Below are positions 35,115-45,025 of a DNA stretch of 64,000 nucleotides, piece by piece; position 1 is the stretch's first letter; each line of letters opens with the position of its first letter. The notes under the pieces are model-generated. The model worked only from the letters and a program-made list of their open reading frames with translations. It was not told where the DNA came from and searched no databases. The position numbers and the translations under genes are program-made. Origin of the DNA: Catenovulum maritimum. Its GTDB lineage: Bacteria > Pseudomonadota > Gammaproteobacteria > Enterobacterales > Alteromonadaceae. The stretch is taken from the NCBI RefSeq assembly GCF_001050375.1, contig NZ_KQ130487.1, forward strand, positions 1 through 64,000, given 5' to 3'.

Positions 35115-36335
35115 TTAATCTTGTTGCAAAAAGATCTCGCCATCACCTCTAGGAATGTCAAAATCAGGTCTCGGCACCTGAGTTGAAACCGCTAAATAAT
35201 TTTTGTCGAAAACAACTTTAACGGGTTTATTAAATGGAGGGTTATAGACAGCAACCCCCTTTTCAAACTCTCTTTGATAAGCACCATCACTACGTTTAAA
35301 GCCTTTAGCAACCGGCTTGCCTAAATCGGCATCCCAAAAAGAATACCAATTATGTAGATGATCTGGTGTGGGGAGTGGATTACGATCAGCATATAATACA
35401 TAGCCGTCTGAATGGGTTATGCCCATAGTTGTGATAGCACGCATTGCTTGTTCTTGATTTCGGTCAGCTGTCCATAACTCTAAAGCATTTATTTGTGGTG
35501 ACTGAAATTCCGTCTCATACATAGCTAACGCTTGTTGCATTTTCTCCCAAGTACAAAGTCGATCGGTTTCTGGGCCGCATTCCATAAATGCACCATTAAT
35601 ATAGTCTTTATATTTTGCTACTTTGTCGATTTCATCATGGATATTCACCAAAATAAGGCCATCTTGGCCAATCGAATGCTTAATTTTTTTGATAATTTCT
35701 AAATGACCACTCCAATCTAGCATGACACCATCGTAAATACCTGAATCAACAGCGGCTCTGGCTTGTTGAGCGACTCTTTGCTGAAAGTTTTCATTTTCAT
35801 AATTAATAATATAGTAAGGTTCAGGACCACCATCCCAACCCATCACACGTGTTCCATCTGGATTTCTCGCCCAATACTCACAGTCTTCAGGAAAGTAACT
35901 TCCAGGGGCATCACGCCAGCGAATCTCCATTAATAACACCATATCAGGGTTGTGGTCTAATAAAGTTTTACGATTCTGTTTAGCCTGAAACAAAGTATCT
36001 TGAGTAAACTGAGTAGCCATACCTGCATATTTGTCGTCCCAAACCAAGCCCAAAACGAGTGGCGTATTAAAACCAAGCTGGCTGACAGGCTCTTCCCATA
36101 AGAGTGAATGTTTAGCTGCTGTTTTAAGTCGATTTGCCAAAGAATCTGTTTTAAACGTTTCTGGCATATCTAACGGATTCCATGCCTGAAATACAGCTGG
36201 GTATGATTTATTTTTGATACGCTCAACAAATGAGGATTGGTCACCTTCTTGTGTTTCAGCTGTAACGGCACATGCTGTTATTGAAGCAGATGCGAGGCTG
36301 ATTAATAGTGCGATTGTAAGATATTTTATTTTCAT
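35115..36335 (-). CDS. Lipoprotein with a putative TIM-barrel glycoside hydrolase domain
   Basis: A 406-residue protein with a lipoprotein-type signal (lipobox ITAC). The mature part looks like the hypothetical glycoside hydrolase family sometimes called GHL15: VFQAWNP, VLLMEIRWRD, YDGVMLDWSGH with a candidate catalytic Asp, ILVNIHDE, GAFMECGPETDR with a candidate Glu, and GYVLYADRNPLP. Attached to the envelope, it could trim oligosaccharides before uptake by the neighbouring symporter. The family name is from memory, and the substrate is unknown. Confidence 0.65.
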   Translation of the reverse strand: MKIKYLTIALLISLASASITACAVTAETQEGDQSSFVERIKNKSYPAVFQAWNPLDMPETFKTDSLANRLKTAAKHSLLWEEPVSQLGFNTPLVLGLVWDDKYAGMATQFTQDTLFQAKQNRKTLLDHNPDMVLLMEIRWRDAPGSYFPEDCEYWARNPDGTRVMGWDGGPEPYYIINYENENFQQRVAQQARAAVDSGIYDGVMLDWSGHLEIIKKIKHSIGQDGLILVNIHDEIDKVAKYKDYINGAFMECGPETDRLCTWEKMQQALAMYETEFQSPQINALELWTADRNQEQAMRAITTMGITHSDGYVLYADRNPLPTPDHLHNWYSFWDADLGKPVAKGFKRSDGAYQREFEKGVAVYNPPFNKPVKVVFDKNYLAVSTQVPRPDFDIPRGDGEIFLQQD

Positions 36336-36756
36336 TTCGACCTTAGTATTCTTTGGTTAAATTATAACGCTCGATAACATAGGCCATTTATAATATAAAT
36401 AGGTGTAAATAATAGTGATATAAATGTAATTTTTTGTTAAGTAATTATTTTAACCTTTAAATATCATACATTTAAAATAAAACAGTGTGCTAAAAGTGAC
36501 TCCACATACCTAAAGTGTATCGACTCCCTGTATGCTTAAAAAAAGTTAATCCGGTTAAAATTGCAACTATCATCCCAGATATTGGCTGCTTAATAATTAA
36601 TACTTTCAAGCAAGGCACTAAACTAAGCCCCTAGCTATTACCTTAAGAGATACTAAAATTTAGAGAGTAAAACCTAGCAAATCATCTATAAACTAACTAT
36701 ATTGGCTTAATATTTGCTGAATAATGTTTACGGTTAGAAACGTCGATAAGTTGACT
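36336..36756. other. Divergent intergenic region before motX
   Basis: AT-rich stretch between the lipoprotein glycosidase gene (reverse) and motX (forward). I looked for a flagellar sigma-28 promoter (TAAA-N15-GCCGATAA) and found no acceptable match. No gene or repeat is seen. Confidence 0.4.
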
Positions 36757-37371
36757 ATGTTGAAAATTTTATGCTTTTGTATTTTGTCCTTGGTAAGTTT
36801 TCACCAATACGCAGTGGAGCTCAAAGTAGTACAAATATATTCTCAAGAAGAACTTTTATCTTGGATAAAACAGAATATTCATTTAGATCGTGTGGTCACC
36901 GATAGATGCCAACTGGTTGAAGATATTGAAGCACGAGCTGAAATAGTTAAAGTACCTTCGTATCAATTTCTTTGGGGGGATATGCTCGCTTGGGGGGTCT
37001 GTGTAGAAAGAAATGCAGAATTAGGCTTACATTACATTGAGCTTGCTGCCAACCAAGGGTTACCGGAAGGATTGGAGCAGTTAGGACGCTATTATGCAAA
37101 AGGCATATTAGTGCAAAAAGACGAAAAAAGAGCCATTACTTATTTAAGAGAAGCTTCCGCTATGGGTAGTATTAGAGCAAGAATCGGTTTTGTTGAAGCC
37201 TTGAATAATGGTTTAGGAAGCCCGCTTGACTTTCAAGACGCCTACCACTGGTTGCATAACAGTATTATCCAAGATAAATCTGAACATAAAAAAGCACAAC
37301 AAGCATTAGCTAAGCTAGCTGAGAAAATGCCAGCCAGAGTCGTTGAAAAAGCAAAACAAGCTTTAAACTAG
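36757..37371 (+). CDS. motX: Flagellar motor protein MotX
   Basis: A Sel1/TPR-like periplasmic T-ring protein for sodium-driven polar flagella, which couples stators to the motor. The start at MLKILCFCIL gives a signal peptide; an ATG at 36724 would add 11 residues and cannot be excluded. Family features: VQIYSQEELLSWIKQN, CQLVEDIEARAEI, LWGDMLAWGVCVERN, GLEQLGRYYAKGILVQKD, LDFQDAYHWLHNS. About 204 residues, usual for MotX. It lies next to chemotaxis genes on the other strand. Confidence 0.9.
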   Translation: MLKILCFCILSLVSFHQYAVELKVVQIYSQEELLSWIKQNIHLDRVVTDRCQLVEDIEARAEIVKVPSYQFLWGDMLAWGVCVERNAELGLHYIELAANQGLPEGLEQLGRYYAKGILVQKDEKRAITYLREASAMGSIRARIGFVEALNNGLGSPLDFQDAYHWLHNSIIQDKSEHKKAQQALAKLAEKMPARVVEKAKQALN

Positions 37372-37385
37372 TCATAGCAAGCAAT

Positions 37386-37416
37386 TAAAACCTAAAGTTC
37401 ATGACTCTAGGTTTTA
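37386..37416. terminator. Bidirectional terminator between motX and cnoX
   Basis: TAAAACCTA / TAGGTTTTA stem, with a partly paired interior loop, between two convergent genes. Confidence 0.6.
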
Positions 37417-37444
37417 GTTATCAATTTGGTTGAGAGTATATAGC

Positions 37445-38329
37445 TTAGTACAATAAGCTATATAATTGACGACGTACTTTAGTCGCAACTTCGTTGCCAC
37501 TTGGCATCGCCGCTAAAATATCCATTAGTGCTTTCTTAATTTCACCGTCTTGTGCATTTAAATCCCGACGTAAAATTGCCATTAATAAGCCAAGCGCTTC
37601 CTCAAACTGTTGTGCTTGATGAAGCTGAATAGCTAACTTTAATGTGCTTTCTTCATCATTGGGATTCTCGGCCAAGGCTGCTCTTAAAGCCTGAATTTCA
37701 GGTGTTTCTGCAGCTTGTTTGTTTAGTTCTAGTTTAGCGATCAAACTATGGTAGTAATCGTCTTGATCAACTAAAGTAATACTCGACAATAAAGTTTCAG
37801 CTTCTGAATTTTGTCCAAGTCCTAAGCATGCATCTGCTAACAATTTTTTGCCGTCAACACTGTCTGGTACTAATTCTAAAATTGTTTTAGCTGAAGTAAA
37901 TGCAGTTTGAAAATCACTTGCTAGAATTTGAGCTTTCGCTTGAACAAAATACTTATCTTCAGGTTTAGGTAGATATGGTGCTAACACCTTACGAACTTCG
38001 GCTTCCGCTTGTCCACCAGCAAAACCATTAATAACCTCACCGCCTTTGAACAATACAACAGTTGGTAGGTTTTGAATGCCAAATTGCATTGCGATTTGTT
38101 GCTGAGTTGGCTGATCACAGTCAACTTTAGCGAGTATAACCTCGTCTAGATACTCTTGGCAGATATTTGCTAACGTTTGTGACATTGAAATACTTTGTTC
38201 GCTTCTTTGCGTAAAGAAATCAATGATAATTAATTTATTCTGAGAGCCTTCAATAATAACTTGCTGAAAATTTTCCGCTGTTATATCGACAACGTTATTA
38301 GCCGATAATTCCGAATTTGATAATTCCAC
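37445..38329 (-). CDS. cnoX: Thioredoxin-like co-chaperone CnoX (YbbN)
   Basis: A 294-residue cytoplasmic protein with an N-terminal thioredoxin fold (about 12-120) and C-terminal TPR-like helices (about 125-290). The position of the CxxC active site reads RSEQS, with no Cys, so it cannot act as an oxidoreductase. PTVVLFKGGEVINGFAGGQ and the long tail match YbbN, which holds unfolded proteins and passes them to GroEL or DnaK. Confidence 0.87.
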   Translation of the reverse strand: MELSNSELSANNVVDITAENFQQVIIEGSQNKLIIIDFFTQRSEQSISMSQTLANICQEYLDEVILAKVDCDQPTQQQIAMQFGIQNLPTVVLFKGGEVINGFAGGQAEAEVRKVLAPYLPKPEDKYFVQAKAQILASDFQTAFTSAKTILELVPDSVDGKKLLADACLGLGQNSEAETLLSSITLVDQDDYYHSLIAKLELNKQAAETPEIQALRAALAENPNDEESTLKLAIQLHQAQQFEEALGLLMAILRRDLNAQDGEIKKALMDILAAMPSGNEVATKVRRQLYSLLY

Positions 38330-38443
38330 TACTACCTCAAAAATAAATGATATATTTCAATATTATACTTAATTTAAATTAAGATGCATTTGATAACTAA
38401 GCGCTAAGCAATTTTGCAATTAATAAAAGTCGTTTGCTAAAAG

Positions 38444-39487
38444 CTATTTAGTTGCAGTCCCCATAGCCAACGCAGCGATATCTTGTAATGGTGCAATTTT
38501 TTGCGCTGCTTTTAATTCAACCGCTTTACCAGGCATGCCCCAAACAACACTAGTCGCTTCATCTTGCGCAATTGTTTTGCAGCCCATTTGTCTCATATTC
38601 AGTAGGCCTTGAGCACCATCTGCTCCCATACCCGTTAAAATAATGCCGGTAGCCTTACCATTTGTCTGCTCAGCAACAGAATCAAATAATTTATCCACGG
38701 CGGGCCTGTGTCGATTAACCGTCTCCCCTTTATCTAGCTGGCAAATGTAACCTGTTGGGGTTTTCTTTATCGTTAAATGATCGTCACCAGGCGCAATATA
38801 AACACAGCCTAATTCAATCTTTTGATTATGCTCGGCTTCGTACACTTTCATTTTAGCTATGCCATCCAATCTATGTGCGAAAGAGGTCGAAAAAACAGGT
38901 GGAATATGCTGAGTAACAACAATAGGTGCCATATGTGCTGGCATCCGTGTAATTACATCTTTTATCGCTTCTGTGCCACCTGTACTTGCCCCTATCGCAA
39001 TTAAATAGTTAGGATTAAATTTTAATAATTCAGGTGAAACTTTAATATTACTTTGCGCAACTAACCGCTTAGAAGGCGGTATTTTACTTTTAGCTTTACC
39101 TGCAGCTTTCACTTTATCAATTAAATCTTGGGCATATAAATTAAGTTGCTCTGCTATTTGCGCTTTAGGCTTAGCTACATAATCAACCGCACCTAACTCT
39201 AACGCCTCTAAGGTTGCTGGCGCACCTTGCTCTGTTAAAGTTGAAACCATAATGACAGGCATCGGACGTAATCGCATCAGATTACGTAAAAAAGAAATAC
39301 CATTCATTTTTGGCATTTCTATATCTAGCGTCAGTACATCTGGATTAAGCTGCTTTATTTTCTCGCGCGCATCATAAGGATCTTCAGCCGTGCCAACTAC
39401 ATTAATTTGACTGTCTGCATCGAGTATTTCGGTTAGCAGCCCTCGAATTAAAGGAGAGTCATCAACAATTAATACTTTTATAGCCAT
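38444..39487 (-). CDS. cheB: Chemotaxis glutamate methylesterase CheB
   Basis: A 347-residue response regulator enzyme that removes methyl groups from chemoreceptors. The receiver domain has phospho-acceptor Asp55 in LTLDIEMPKMNG. The esterase domain has its Ser in IGASTGGTEAI, His in TQHIPPVFS and Asp in LTGMGADGAQG. It ends a cheR-cheD-cheB operon, 12 bases after cheD. Confidence 0.95.
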   Translation of the reverse strand: MAIKVLIVDDSPLIRGLLTEILDADSQINVVGTAEDPYDAREKIKQLNPDVLTLDIEMPKMNGISFLRNLMRLRPMPVIMVSTLTEQGAPATLEALELGAVDYVAKPKAQIAEQLNLYAQDLIDKVKAAGKAKSKIPPSKRLVAQSNIKVSPELLKFNPNYLIAIGASTGGTEAIKDVITRMPAHMAPIVVTQHIPPVFSTSFAHRLDGIAKMKVYEAEHNQKIELGCVYIAPGDDHLTIKKTPTGYICQLDKGETVNRHRPAVDKLFDSVAEQTNGKATGIILTGMGADGAQGLLNMRQMGCKTIAQDEATSVVWGMPGKAVELKAAQKIAPLQDIAALAMGTATK

Positions 39488-39499
39488 ATAGACTCCAAT

Positions 39500-40123
39500 T
39501 TAAAACAACTCAATGTCACTTTCATCTTTTTGATGCTCTATATCTGTCATATAAGCTTTCTCACGACGTTGGATTGTGTCGTTGTGCATGCTTCGTAATT
39601 TTTTAACTTTCGCAACGCCTGAATTAGGATGAAATATCACTTTTCTAGGCCAAGGCCCACCCACATCATGAGCAATAACTGGGATTTCTTCCGTTTTAAA
39701 AAAATGCCGGACAAAGTTTATATTACTCATGCCAACATCAGACATATTTGGAACTATCTTGCCACCACCAAAAACTTTCGCAATCATATTTTCTCTACGA
39801 CCACCATTTTTGATAATCTCGTTAATCAAATATTCCATTGCCCAGTGACCATAACGGCAAGTATAGCTAGAATCTAAATGCCAACCTTCTGCGCCATGCA
39901 TATCTTTCTTGGCGGGTAGCATAAAGTGATTCATTCCCCCAATGCCTAGCACTTCATCCCAAATGCAAGCCGAGATGCATGAGCCTAGCACAGTCGAAAT
40001 AATTTCATTTTCCTTGGTGACATAAAATTCACCAGGTAAAATTTTAGCAACGACAACTTGACGTTTTTTATCAATAAAACGTTTAATATGTTCAAAGCCT
40101 GCAAAGTTAGGTTTTATTTCCAC
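39500..40123 (-). CDS. cheD: Chemoreceptor glutamine deamidase CheD
   Basis: A 207-residue enzyme with catalytic Cys in STVLGSCISACIWD and His in GIGGMNHFMLP. The C-terminal half has KVFGGGKIVPNM and DVGGPWPRKVIFHP. It lies between cheR and cheB, with nine and 12 bases spacing. Confidence 0.95.
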   Translation of the reverse strand: MEIKPNFAGFEHIKRFIDKKRQVVVAKILPGEFYVTKENEIISTVLGSCISACIWDEVLGIGGMNHFMLPAKKDMHGAEGWHLDSSYTCRYGHWAMEYLINEIIKNGGRRENMIAKVFGGGKIVPNMSDVGMSNINFVRHFFKTEEIPVIAHDVGGPWPRKVIFHPNSGVAKVKKLRSMHNDTIQRREKAYMTDIEHQKDESDIELF

Positions 40124-40132
40124 AATCTAAAC

Positions 40133-40954
40133 TCACACCTTTTGATAAATGGTTTGACCTAAAGGCTTAAAGTCTGTTATTTCTCGACTCATACTTTCAG
40201 AATGTCCCATAAAAAGATAACCACCCGGTCTAAGTAAACTCGCATATCTTCGCATTAAGTTATTTTTGGTTGGCATATCGAAGTAAATAACAACATTACG
40301 GCAAAAAATAATATCAAAAGGCCCTTTCATAGGCCATTCGGCAAGTAAATTTAAACGTTTAAAGTGAATATGCTGCTGTAGTTCTGATTTAATTTTAAAT
40401 TGGCTACCGTCTTTGTTTCTGACAAAGCCTTTTTGTTGAATAATTTGATCTAAACCATTCACATTGGTATCTGAATATACCCCTGCTTTAGCTTTGGCCA
40501 ATACATTCGAGTCTAAATCTGTGGCAAGTACTTTTAAGTCCCATTGACTTGCAGAAAACTCAGGCACCATTGTCATGGCAATAGAGTATGGCTCTTCTCC
40601 TGTGGAGCAGCCAGCAGACCAAACCCTAATTCGTTTATCTAACGCATGTTGCTTTTTAAGCTCTGGAATAACAGTTTGTTTCAAATACTCAAAGTGATGA
40701 TTCTCACGAAAAAAAGAAGTCAAATTAGTGGTAATAGAGTTAATGAAATGGCTAAACTCTTGTTCCTTATGACTTTCTAAGTACTGACAATATTCATCGA
40801 AATGACTTAAATTTAAGCTTCTTAATCGACGAGCAAGCCTAGAATAAACCATCTCTCGCTTATGCTCACCCAATACAATACCAGCAGAATCATACACTAA
40901 CTCGCGGATAACTTTGAAGTTAGCGTCAGTCATAACAAATTCACGGTTATTCAA
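40133..40954 (-). CDS. cheR: Chemotaxis methyltransferase CheR
   Basis: A 273-residue SAM-dependent enzyme that methylates receptor glutamates. It has an N-terminal helical domain (GEHKREMVYSRLARRLR), then IRVWSAGCSTGEEPYSIAM and VLATDLDSNVLAKA in the SAM pocket, and FDIIFCRNVVIYF. First gene of the cheR-cheD-cheB unit. Confidence 0.95.
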   Translation of the reverse strand: MNNREFVMTDANFKVIRELVYDSAGIVLGEHKREMVYSRLARRLRSLNLSHFDEYCQYLESHKEQEFSHFINSITTNLTSFFRENHHFEYLKQTVIPELKKQHALDKRIRVWSAGCSTGEEPYSIAMTMVPEFSASQWDLKVLATDLDSNVLAKAKAGVYSDTNVNGLDQIIQQKGFVRNKDGSQFKIKSELQQHIHFKRLNLLAEWPMKGPFDIIFCRNVVIYFDMPTKNNLMRRYASLLRPGGYLFMGHSESMSREITDFKPLGQTIYQKV

Positions 40955-41206
40955 GAAACAGCTCCATGCTTACGATATTAATTAAAGTTATTATATAGAG
41001 TCAGGATAGAAGTTTTTTCCTTAATTATCCAAGTTAATTGTAGAAAATATATGATTTTTAAGGATTAAAGATTTATTCCTTTGATTAAGCGCAAAAACTT
41101 AACTCATTATACAAAGAAGCTTATTTTCAAATAGGCATGAAAACAAAAATTGAAGGGGGAATATTGCTTAGCAAACTAAACTTGGTAAGCAATATTATGT
41201 ATTCGC

Positions 41207-42181
41207 TTATTCTGTCATTAAAGAAATTGCATTCTCAAACAGCTCAGTGCCTATTGGCATTTTTCTAGCATTCTCACTTAAGTATCGTCGCCATATCCTA
41301 GCTCTTGGCTGGCCACTAAATAACCCCAACATATGTCGAGCTATATGCCAGCTCGTAGCTCCATCTTGAGTTTCATTCTCGACATAATCTAGCATAGCTT
41401 GAACAACTTGGATTCGACTCAATTTAGCTTGCTTATCGTCATAAATTAATTCATCGACTTGATGTAATAAATATGGGTTTTGATAAATAGCTCGGCCCAA
41501 CATAACGCCATCAAGACGCTTAAGATGCTCCTGAGCTTGTTCTATCGTTTCTACTCCACCATTAATACTAATTTCGAGTTCAGGAAAGTCGCGTTTAAGT
41601 TGATAAACTCTATCGTAATCTAGTGGTGGAATCTCACGATTCTGCTTAGGGCTTAAACCTTTTAACCAAGCTTTACGAGCATGAACAATAAAGTGATTAC
41701 AACCAGATTCAGATACTTGATTAACAAAATTTGTCAAAAATGCATAATCGTCAAAGTCATCAATACCAATACGGGTTTTAACTGTGACAGGAATATCAAT
41801 ATTTGCTTGCATAGTTTTAACGCATTCTGCAACTAACTCAGGTTCTGCCATCAAACAAGCGCCAAACCGGCCATTTTGAACTCGGTCAGAAGGGCAACCA
41901 ACATTAATATTAACTTCGTCGTAACCATACTCTTGGGCTTTAACTGCTGCTGCCGTCATATCCTTAGGGTCACTGCCACCTAATTGCAAAACAACTGGTT
42001 TTTCGATTTTATTGAATGCTAAGTAGTCGCCTTTTCCATATAAAATGGCACCCGTTGTTACCATTTCTGTATACAGTACTGCATTTTTACTCAATATACG
42101 GTAAAAATAACGACAATGCCGATCTGTCCAATCAAGCATTGGAGCAACTGAAAAACTGTGATTTATGTTGTTTTTGTTCAA
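41207..42181 (-). CDS. dusA: tRNA-dihydrouridine(20/20a) synthase
   Basis: A 324-residue FMN enzyme with SVAPMLDWTDRHCRYF at the start, catalytic Cys in NVGCPSDRVQNG, and FIVHARKAWLKGLSPKQN, characteristic of DusA over DusB and DusC. Single gene, preceded by a 250-base gap before cheR and followed at 42263 by the export genes. Confidence 0.95.
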   Translation of the reverse strand: MNKNNINHSFSVAPMLDWTDRHCRYFYRILSKNAVLYTEMVTTGAILYGKGDYLAFNKIEKPVVLQLGGSDPKDMTAAAVKAQEYGYDEVNINVGCPSDRVQNGRFGACLMAEPELVAECVKTMQANIDIPVTVKTRIGIDDFDDYAFLTNFVNQVSESGCNHFIVHARKAWLKGLSPKQNREIPPLDYDRVYQLKRDFPELEISINGGVETIEQAQEHLKRLDGVMLGRAIYQNPYLLHQVDELIYDDKQAKLSRIQVVQAMLDYVENETQDGATSWHIARHMLGLFSGQPRARIWRRYLSENARKMPIGTELFENAISLMTE

Positions 42182-42262
42182 ACTAAGGCCTAACGGATTT
42201 GTTGTGTTTATAGAGGACGCTTGGATTTTATCACTTATGCGAAATAATTGACGGTTATAAAG

Positions 42263-44503
42263 TTATTTTTTAACTTTTATTTTTTCGTATTGTTTCATTA
42301 ATTCCTGCTGTCGCAGTTTTAAATTCGCCATCTCTTTTTCGCTATACCTAGGCGGCAAAGCTACAACTTTATCGTTTGTTTTGACTGGGATGATAGGTTT
42401 AGGGTTATTTGTGTATTGTCTATACTGGTATCTTGCCAGTTTATAATTGACTTGGTTCATAACCAAACCAAGAATATTAGCATCCACCTGTTTCAGTAAC
42501 TCAATACCATTTTGAATTAAACCTCTGGGTGTCGTTTCTGCTCTTGAAATAAATACAACGCCATCAACAGCTTTAGAAATAGCTTGAGCATCAGAAACCA
42601 AGTTGACAGGTGCGGTTTCCACAATCACTCGATCATAGTGTTTAGATAAAGCTTTGAGTAATTTAGAAAAATCAGGAGAAAGCAATAGTCGTGTTGGATT
42701 CGGGCATTCTCGTCCCGCACACAGCACATCATAGCCGAGTGATTTTTGTCTATGTAAACACGAGATTAACTTAAATTGTCCAGATAACAACTCAACTAAG
42801 CCCGGTCTAGTTTTCAGCAAGCCAAGCTTGGTAGCCATTGACGGTTTATGTAAGTCTGCATCTATTACTAGCACTTTCTCAAGCTCAGAGAAGGCTTTGG
42901 CTAAATGCAGTGCAATGGATGACTTACCTTCACCAGGCATAGCAGAGGTAATTGCAATCACCTTACTGGAGTCATGATTGACCTTCAAACGCGTTCTTAA
43001 TGCACGCATTGCTTCAATATAGTAAGGATTGGTCGACAGCTCATCGTGTTCAATGTGCCCTGTCATTTCTTTTCTACGCTTAATTTTTGGTAACTGAGTT
43101 AACAAATTAAGTCCCGTAACCTGACATGCCTCTTCTGCGGTTTGTATCCCAGTTCGCTTAAATTCAAGTAAAAATATCAGCACAACCCCCAACATACCAC
43201 CTAATAAAACGGCTAAGACGACAATCAGAGATTTTTTAGGGCTAACATGAGCATTGTTTGGTATTGCGTAGTCTAAAATCCTTGCAAAAGACTTCTGCAT
43301 ACTTTTAGTTGCTTTTGTCTCTTGTAGACGTTTTAAGAAAGTATCATAAAGCTCTTGATTGGCCTCAACCTCACGTTGCAACCTTCTATATTTATTTTGC
43401 GAGGAGCTTAGTTGCTGTAGTTCTTGCTTAGCAGCATTAAAGTTACTTTGCAGTTTTTCAAAGTTTTCTTTGGCACTGATATACTCGGTTCGAACCCCTT
43501 TAATAAGTGAGTTAACTTGTTCTTTTAAAGTTAACTGAACTGAATTAATTTCTTCAACAACACCGATTCGTTTTGGATGCTTAGGTCCATAAACTAGGGA
43601 TATTTCGGCTAATTTTCTTTTCAATCCGGATAAAGTTTGCTGGGTTGCATCAACCATTGAATTTGGTCTGATTGCAGAAGATGCCAACAAGAGCAGTGGA
43701 TCAGTTACATCTTGAATTGCCAAATATTGAACTTTCAATTCATCAATACGTCGAGATGCTTCTAATTGCTGTGCGGCTAGGGTTTCAATGTCTTTGTTCT
43801 TCAGGCTGAGTACACCTGTAATTTCAACTAAGTCTTCTTCCTTTACAAACCGCTGTAAATCTTGCTCAGCATCACCTAGCTTGACTTTTAGTCGCTCTAA
43901 TTCAACTACAAGCCAGTCCGCAGCATTGTCGTTAACTTCTTGTCTTGAATCTCGGTGAAATTCCATATAAACATCAGCCAATCCATTTGCTAGTTTAGCT
44001 GCAAGCTCAGGTGTAGATGCATTAGCTTTAATATTTAATAGCTGGCTACCTGAAACCTGACTAACACTCATCATTGATTGTAACTGAATCGCTAAATCTT
44101 GAGTCACTGTATGCTTAATTTCTGGCATTAACCAAGGTTTGAGATCCGGAATATATTTAAGAATAGGCGGTTCTGGTTTGTAATTTAATTGCTGAGCAGT
44201 CAAACCTATTTTATCAACTACTCTAGCTAACATGTTGCGTGATTTAAGTAGTTCAATTTGAGTGTTGTAATGCTCTTTAGTTCGGGCTTCTAAGATATAA
44301 AGCTCGTCGATAGAAACAACATTCCCTTGATCAATTCCAACTTGAATTGTGGTTGAGGCACTATATTTCTTGGTCGCATTTTCTGCATAAATAGCTGCAA
44401 ACGCAAAAAAACAGAAAGCTAAAGATATAGGTAGCCATTTTCTGCGCCATAACAGCACAAAAAGTTGACTTAAATCTATTTCATCATCTTTCTGTTGTTG
44501 CAT
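42263..44503 (-). CDS. Polysaccharide copolymerase with BY-kinase domain (Wzc-like)
   Basis: A 746-residue inner-membrane protein that controls exopolysaccharide chain assembly and export. Wzz domain with helices at about 20-38 and 425-447, periplasmic coiled coils between, and a cytoplasmic kinase domain with Walker A TSAMPGEGKSSIALHLA and Walker A' VLVIDADLHKPS. The usual Walker B Asp is replaced by Glu (VIVETAPV). The C-terminal Tyr cluster is short (YKLARYQYRQY). It follows a short Wza-like gene by three bases; no glycosyltransferases are nearby. Confidence 0.88.
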   Translation of the reverse strand: MQQQKDDEIDLSQLFVLLWRRKWLPISLAFCFFAFAAIYAENATKKYSASTTIQVGIDQGNVVSIDELYILEARTKEHYNTQIELLKSRNMLARVVDKIGLTAQQLNYKPEPPILKYIPDLKPWLMPEIKHTVTQDLAIQLQSMMSVSQVSGSQLLNIKANASTPELAAKLANGLADVYMEFHRDSRQEVNDNAADWLVVELERLKVKLGDAEQDLQRFVKEEDLVEITGVLSLKNKDIETLAAQQLEASRRIDELKVQYLAIQDVTDPLLLLASSAIRPNSMVDATQQTLSGLKRKLAEISLVYGPKHPKRIGVVEEINSVQLTLKEQVNSLIKGVRTEYISAKENFEKLQSNFNAAKQELQQLSSSQNKYRRLQREVEANQELYDTFLKRLQETKATKSMQKSFARILDYAIPNNAHVSPKKSLIVVLAVLLGGMLGVVLIFLLEFKRTGIQTAEEACQVTGLNLLTQLPKIKRRKEMTGHIEHDELSTNPYYIEAMRALRTRLKVNHDSSKVIAITSAMPGEGKSSIALHLAKAFSELEKVLVIDADLHKPSMATKLGLLKTRPGLVELLSGQFKLISCLHRQKSLGYDVLCAGRECPNPTRLLLSPDFSKLLKALSKHYDRVIVETAPVNLVSDAQAISKAVDGVVFISRAETTPRGLIQNGIELLKQVDANILGLVMNQVNYKLARYQYRQYTNNPKPIIPVKTNDKVVALPPRYSEKEMANLKLRQQELMKQYEKIKVKK

Positions 44504-44506
44504 TAG

Positions 44507-45022
44507 TTAAAAAAAGCTCTGTTTAATGGTAATTACGTCACCAGGTAAAATTTCAGTTTGTGAATTCGCTTCAATTTTAATTTCGCCTGAGTTTCTTTCT
44601 AGCAACCAAGTGTTTGATGCTCTTTCTGTTAAGCCCCCTGCTAATGCTATTGCTTTCGCTAACACTAATCCAGGTTGATAAGCAAAACTGCCCGGTCGTT
44701 TAACCTGTCCATGAATATAAAAAGGACGATATTCAATCACAGAGACATGAACTTCCGGCGAAATTAAGTATCCATCTTTCAACGCTTCTGAAATATTTTC
44801 TCTAACCTCAGAAGTCGTTTTATTAATAAGTAAAACCTCACCAATAAAAGGGTAATTAATCACCCCTTTATTATCGATTTTAGCTTTAACAGATAAATCT
44901 GCTTGACCATAAACATGTATCGAAACAACGTCACCCGCAGCCAAGTGATAGTCTTGAATTTCGGCATATAATTGCGCGGTTAAAAATGCAAAAGCGAGTA
45001 TAATAAGCTTCAAACATTTCAT
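44507..45022 (-). CDS. Short polysaccharide export protein (Wza-like)
   Basis: A 171-residue periplasmic or outer-membrane protein with signal peptide (LIILAFAFLTAQLYA), a polysaccharide export domain (YHLAAGDVVSIHVYGQADL, GVINYPFIGEVLL) and one SLBB-like domain (FYIHGQVKRPGSFAYQPGL). It lacks the C-terminal amphipathic helix of full Wza and has no lipobox, so it may need another outer-membrane partner. The beta-barrel gene just upstream is a good candidate. Confidence 0.87.
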   Translation of the reverse strand: MKCLKLIILAFAFLTAQLYAEIQDYHLAAGDVVSIHVYGQADLSVKAKIDNKGVINYPFIGEVLLINKTTSEVRENISEALKDGYLISPEVHVSVIEYRPFYIHGQVKRPGSFAYQPGLVLAKAIALAGGLTERASNTWLLERNSGEIKIEANSQTEILPGDVITIKQSFF

Positions 45023-45025
45023 TAA

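Noticed and set aside
36336..36756. Sigma-28 promoter for motX
   Set aside because: No sequence close to TAAA-N15-GCCGATAA was found upstream of the gene.
38207..38260. CnoX as an active thioredoxin
   Set aside because: The CxxC position has RSEQS without Cys, so no redox activity is expected.
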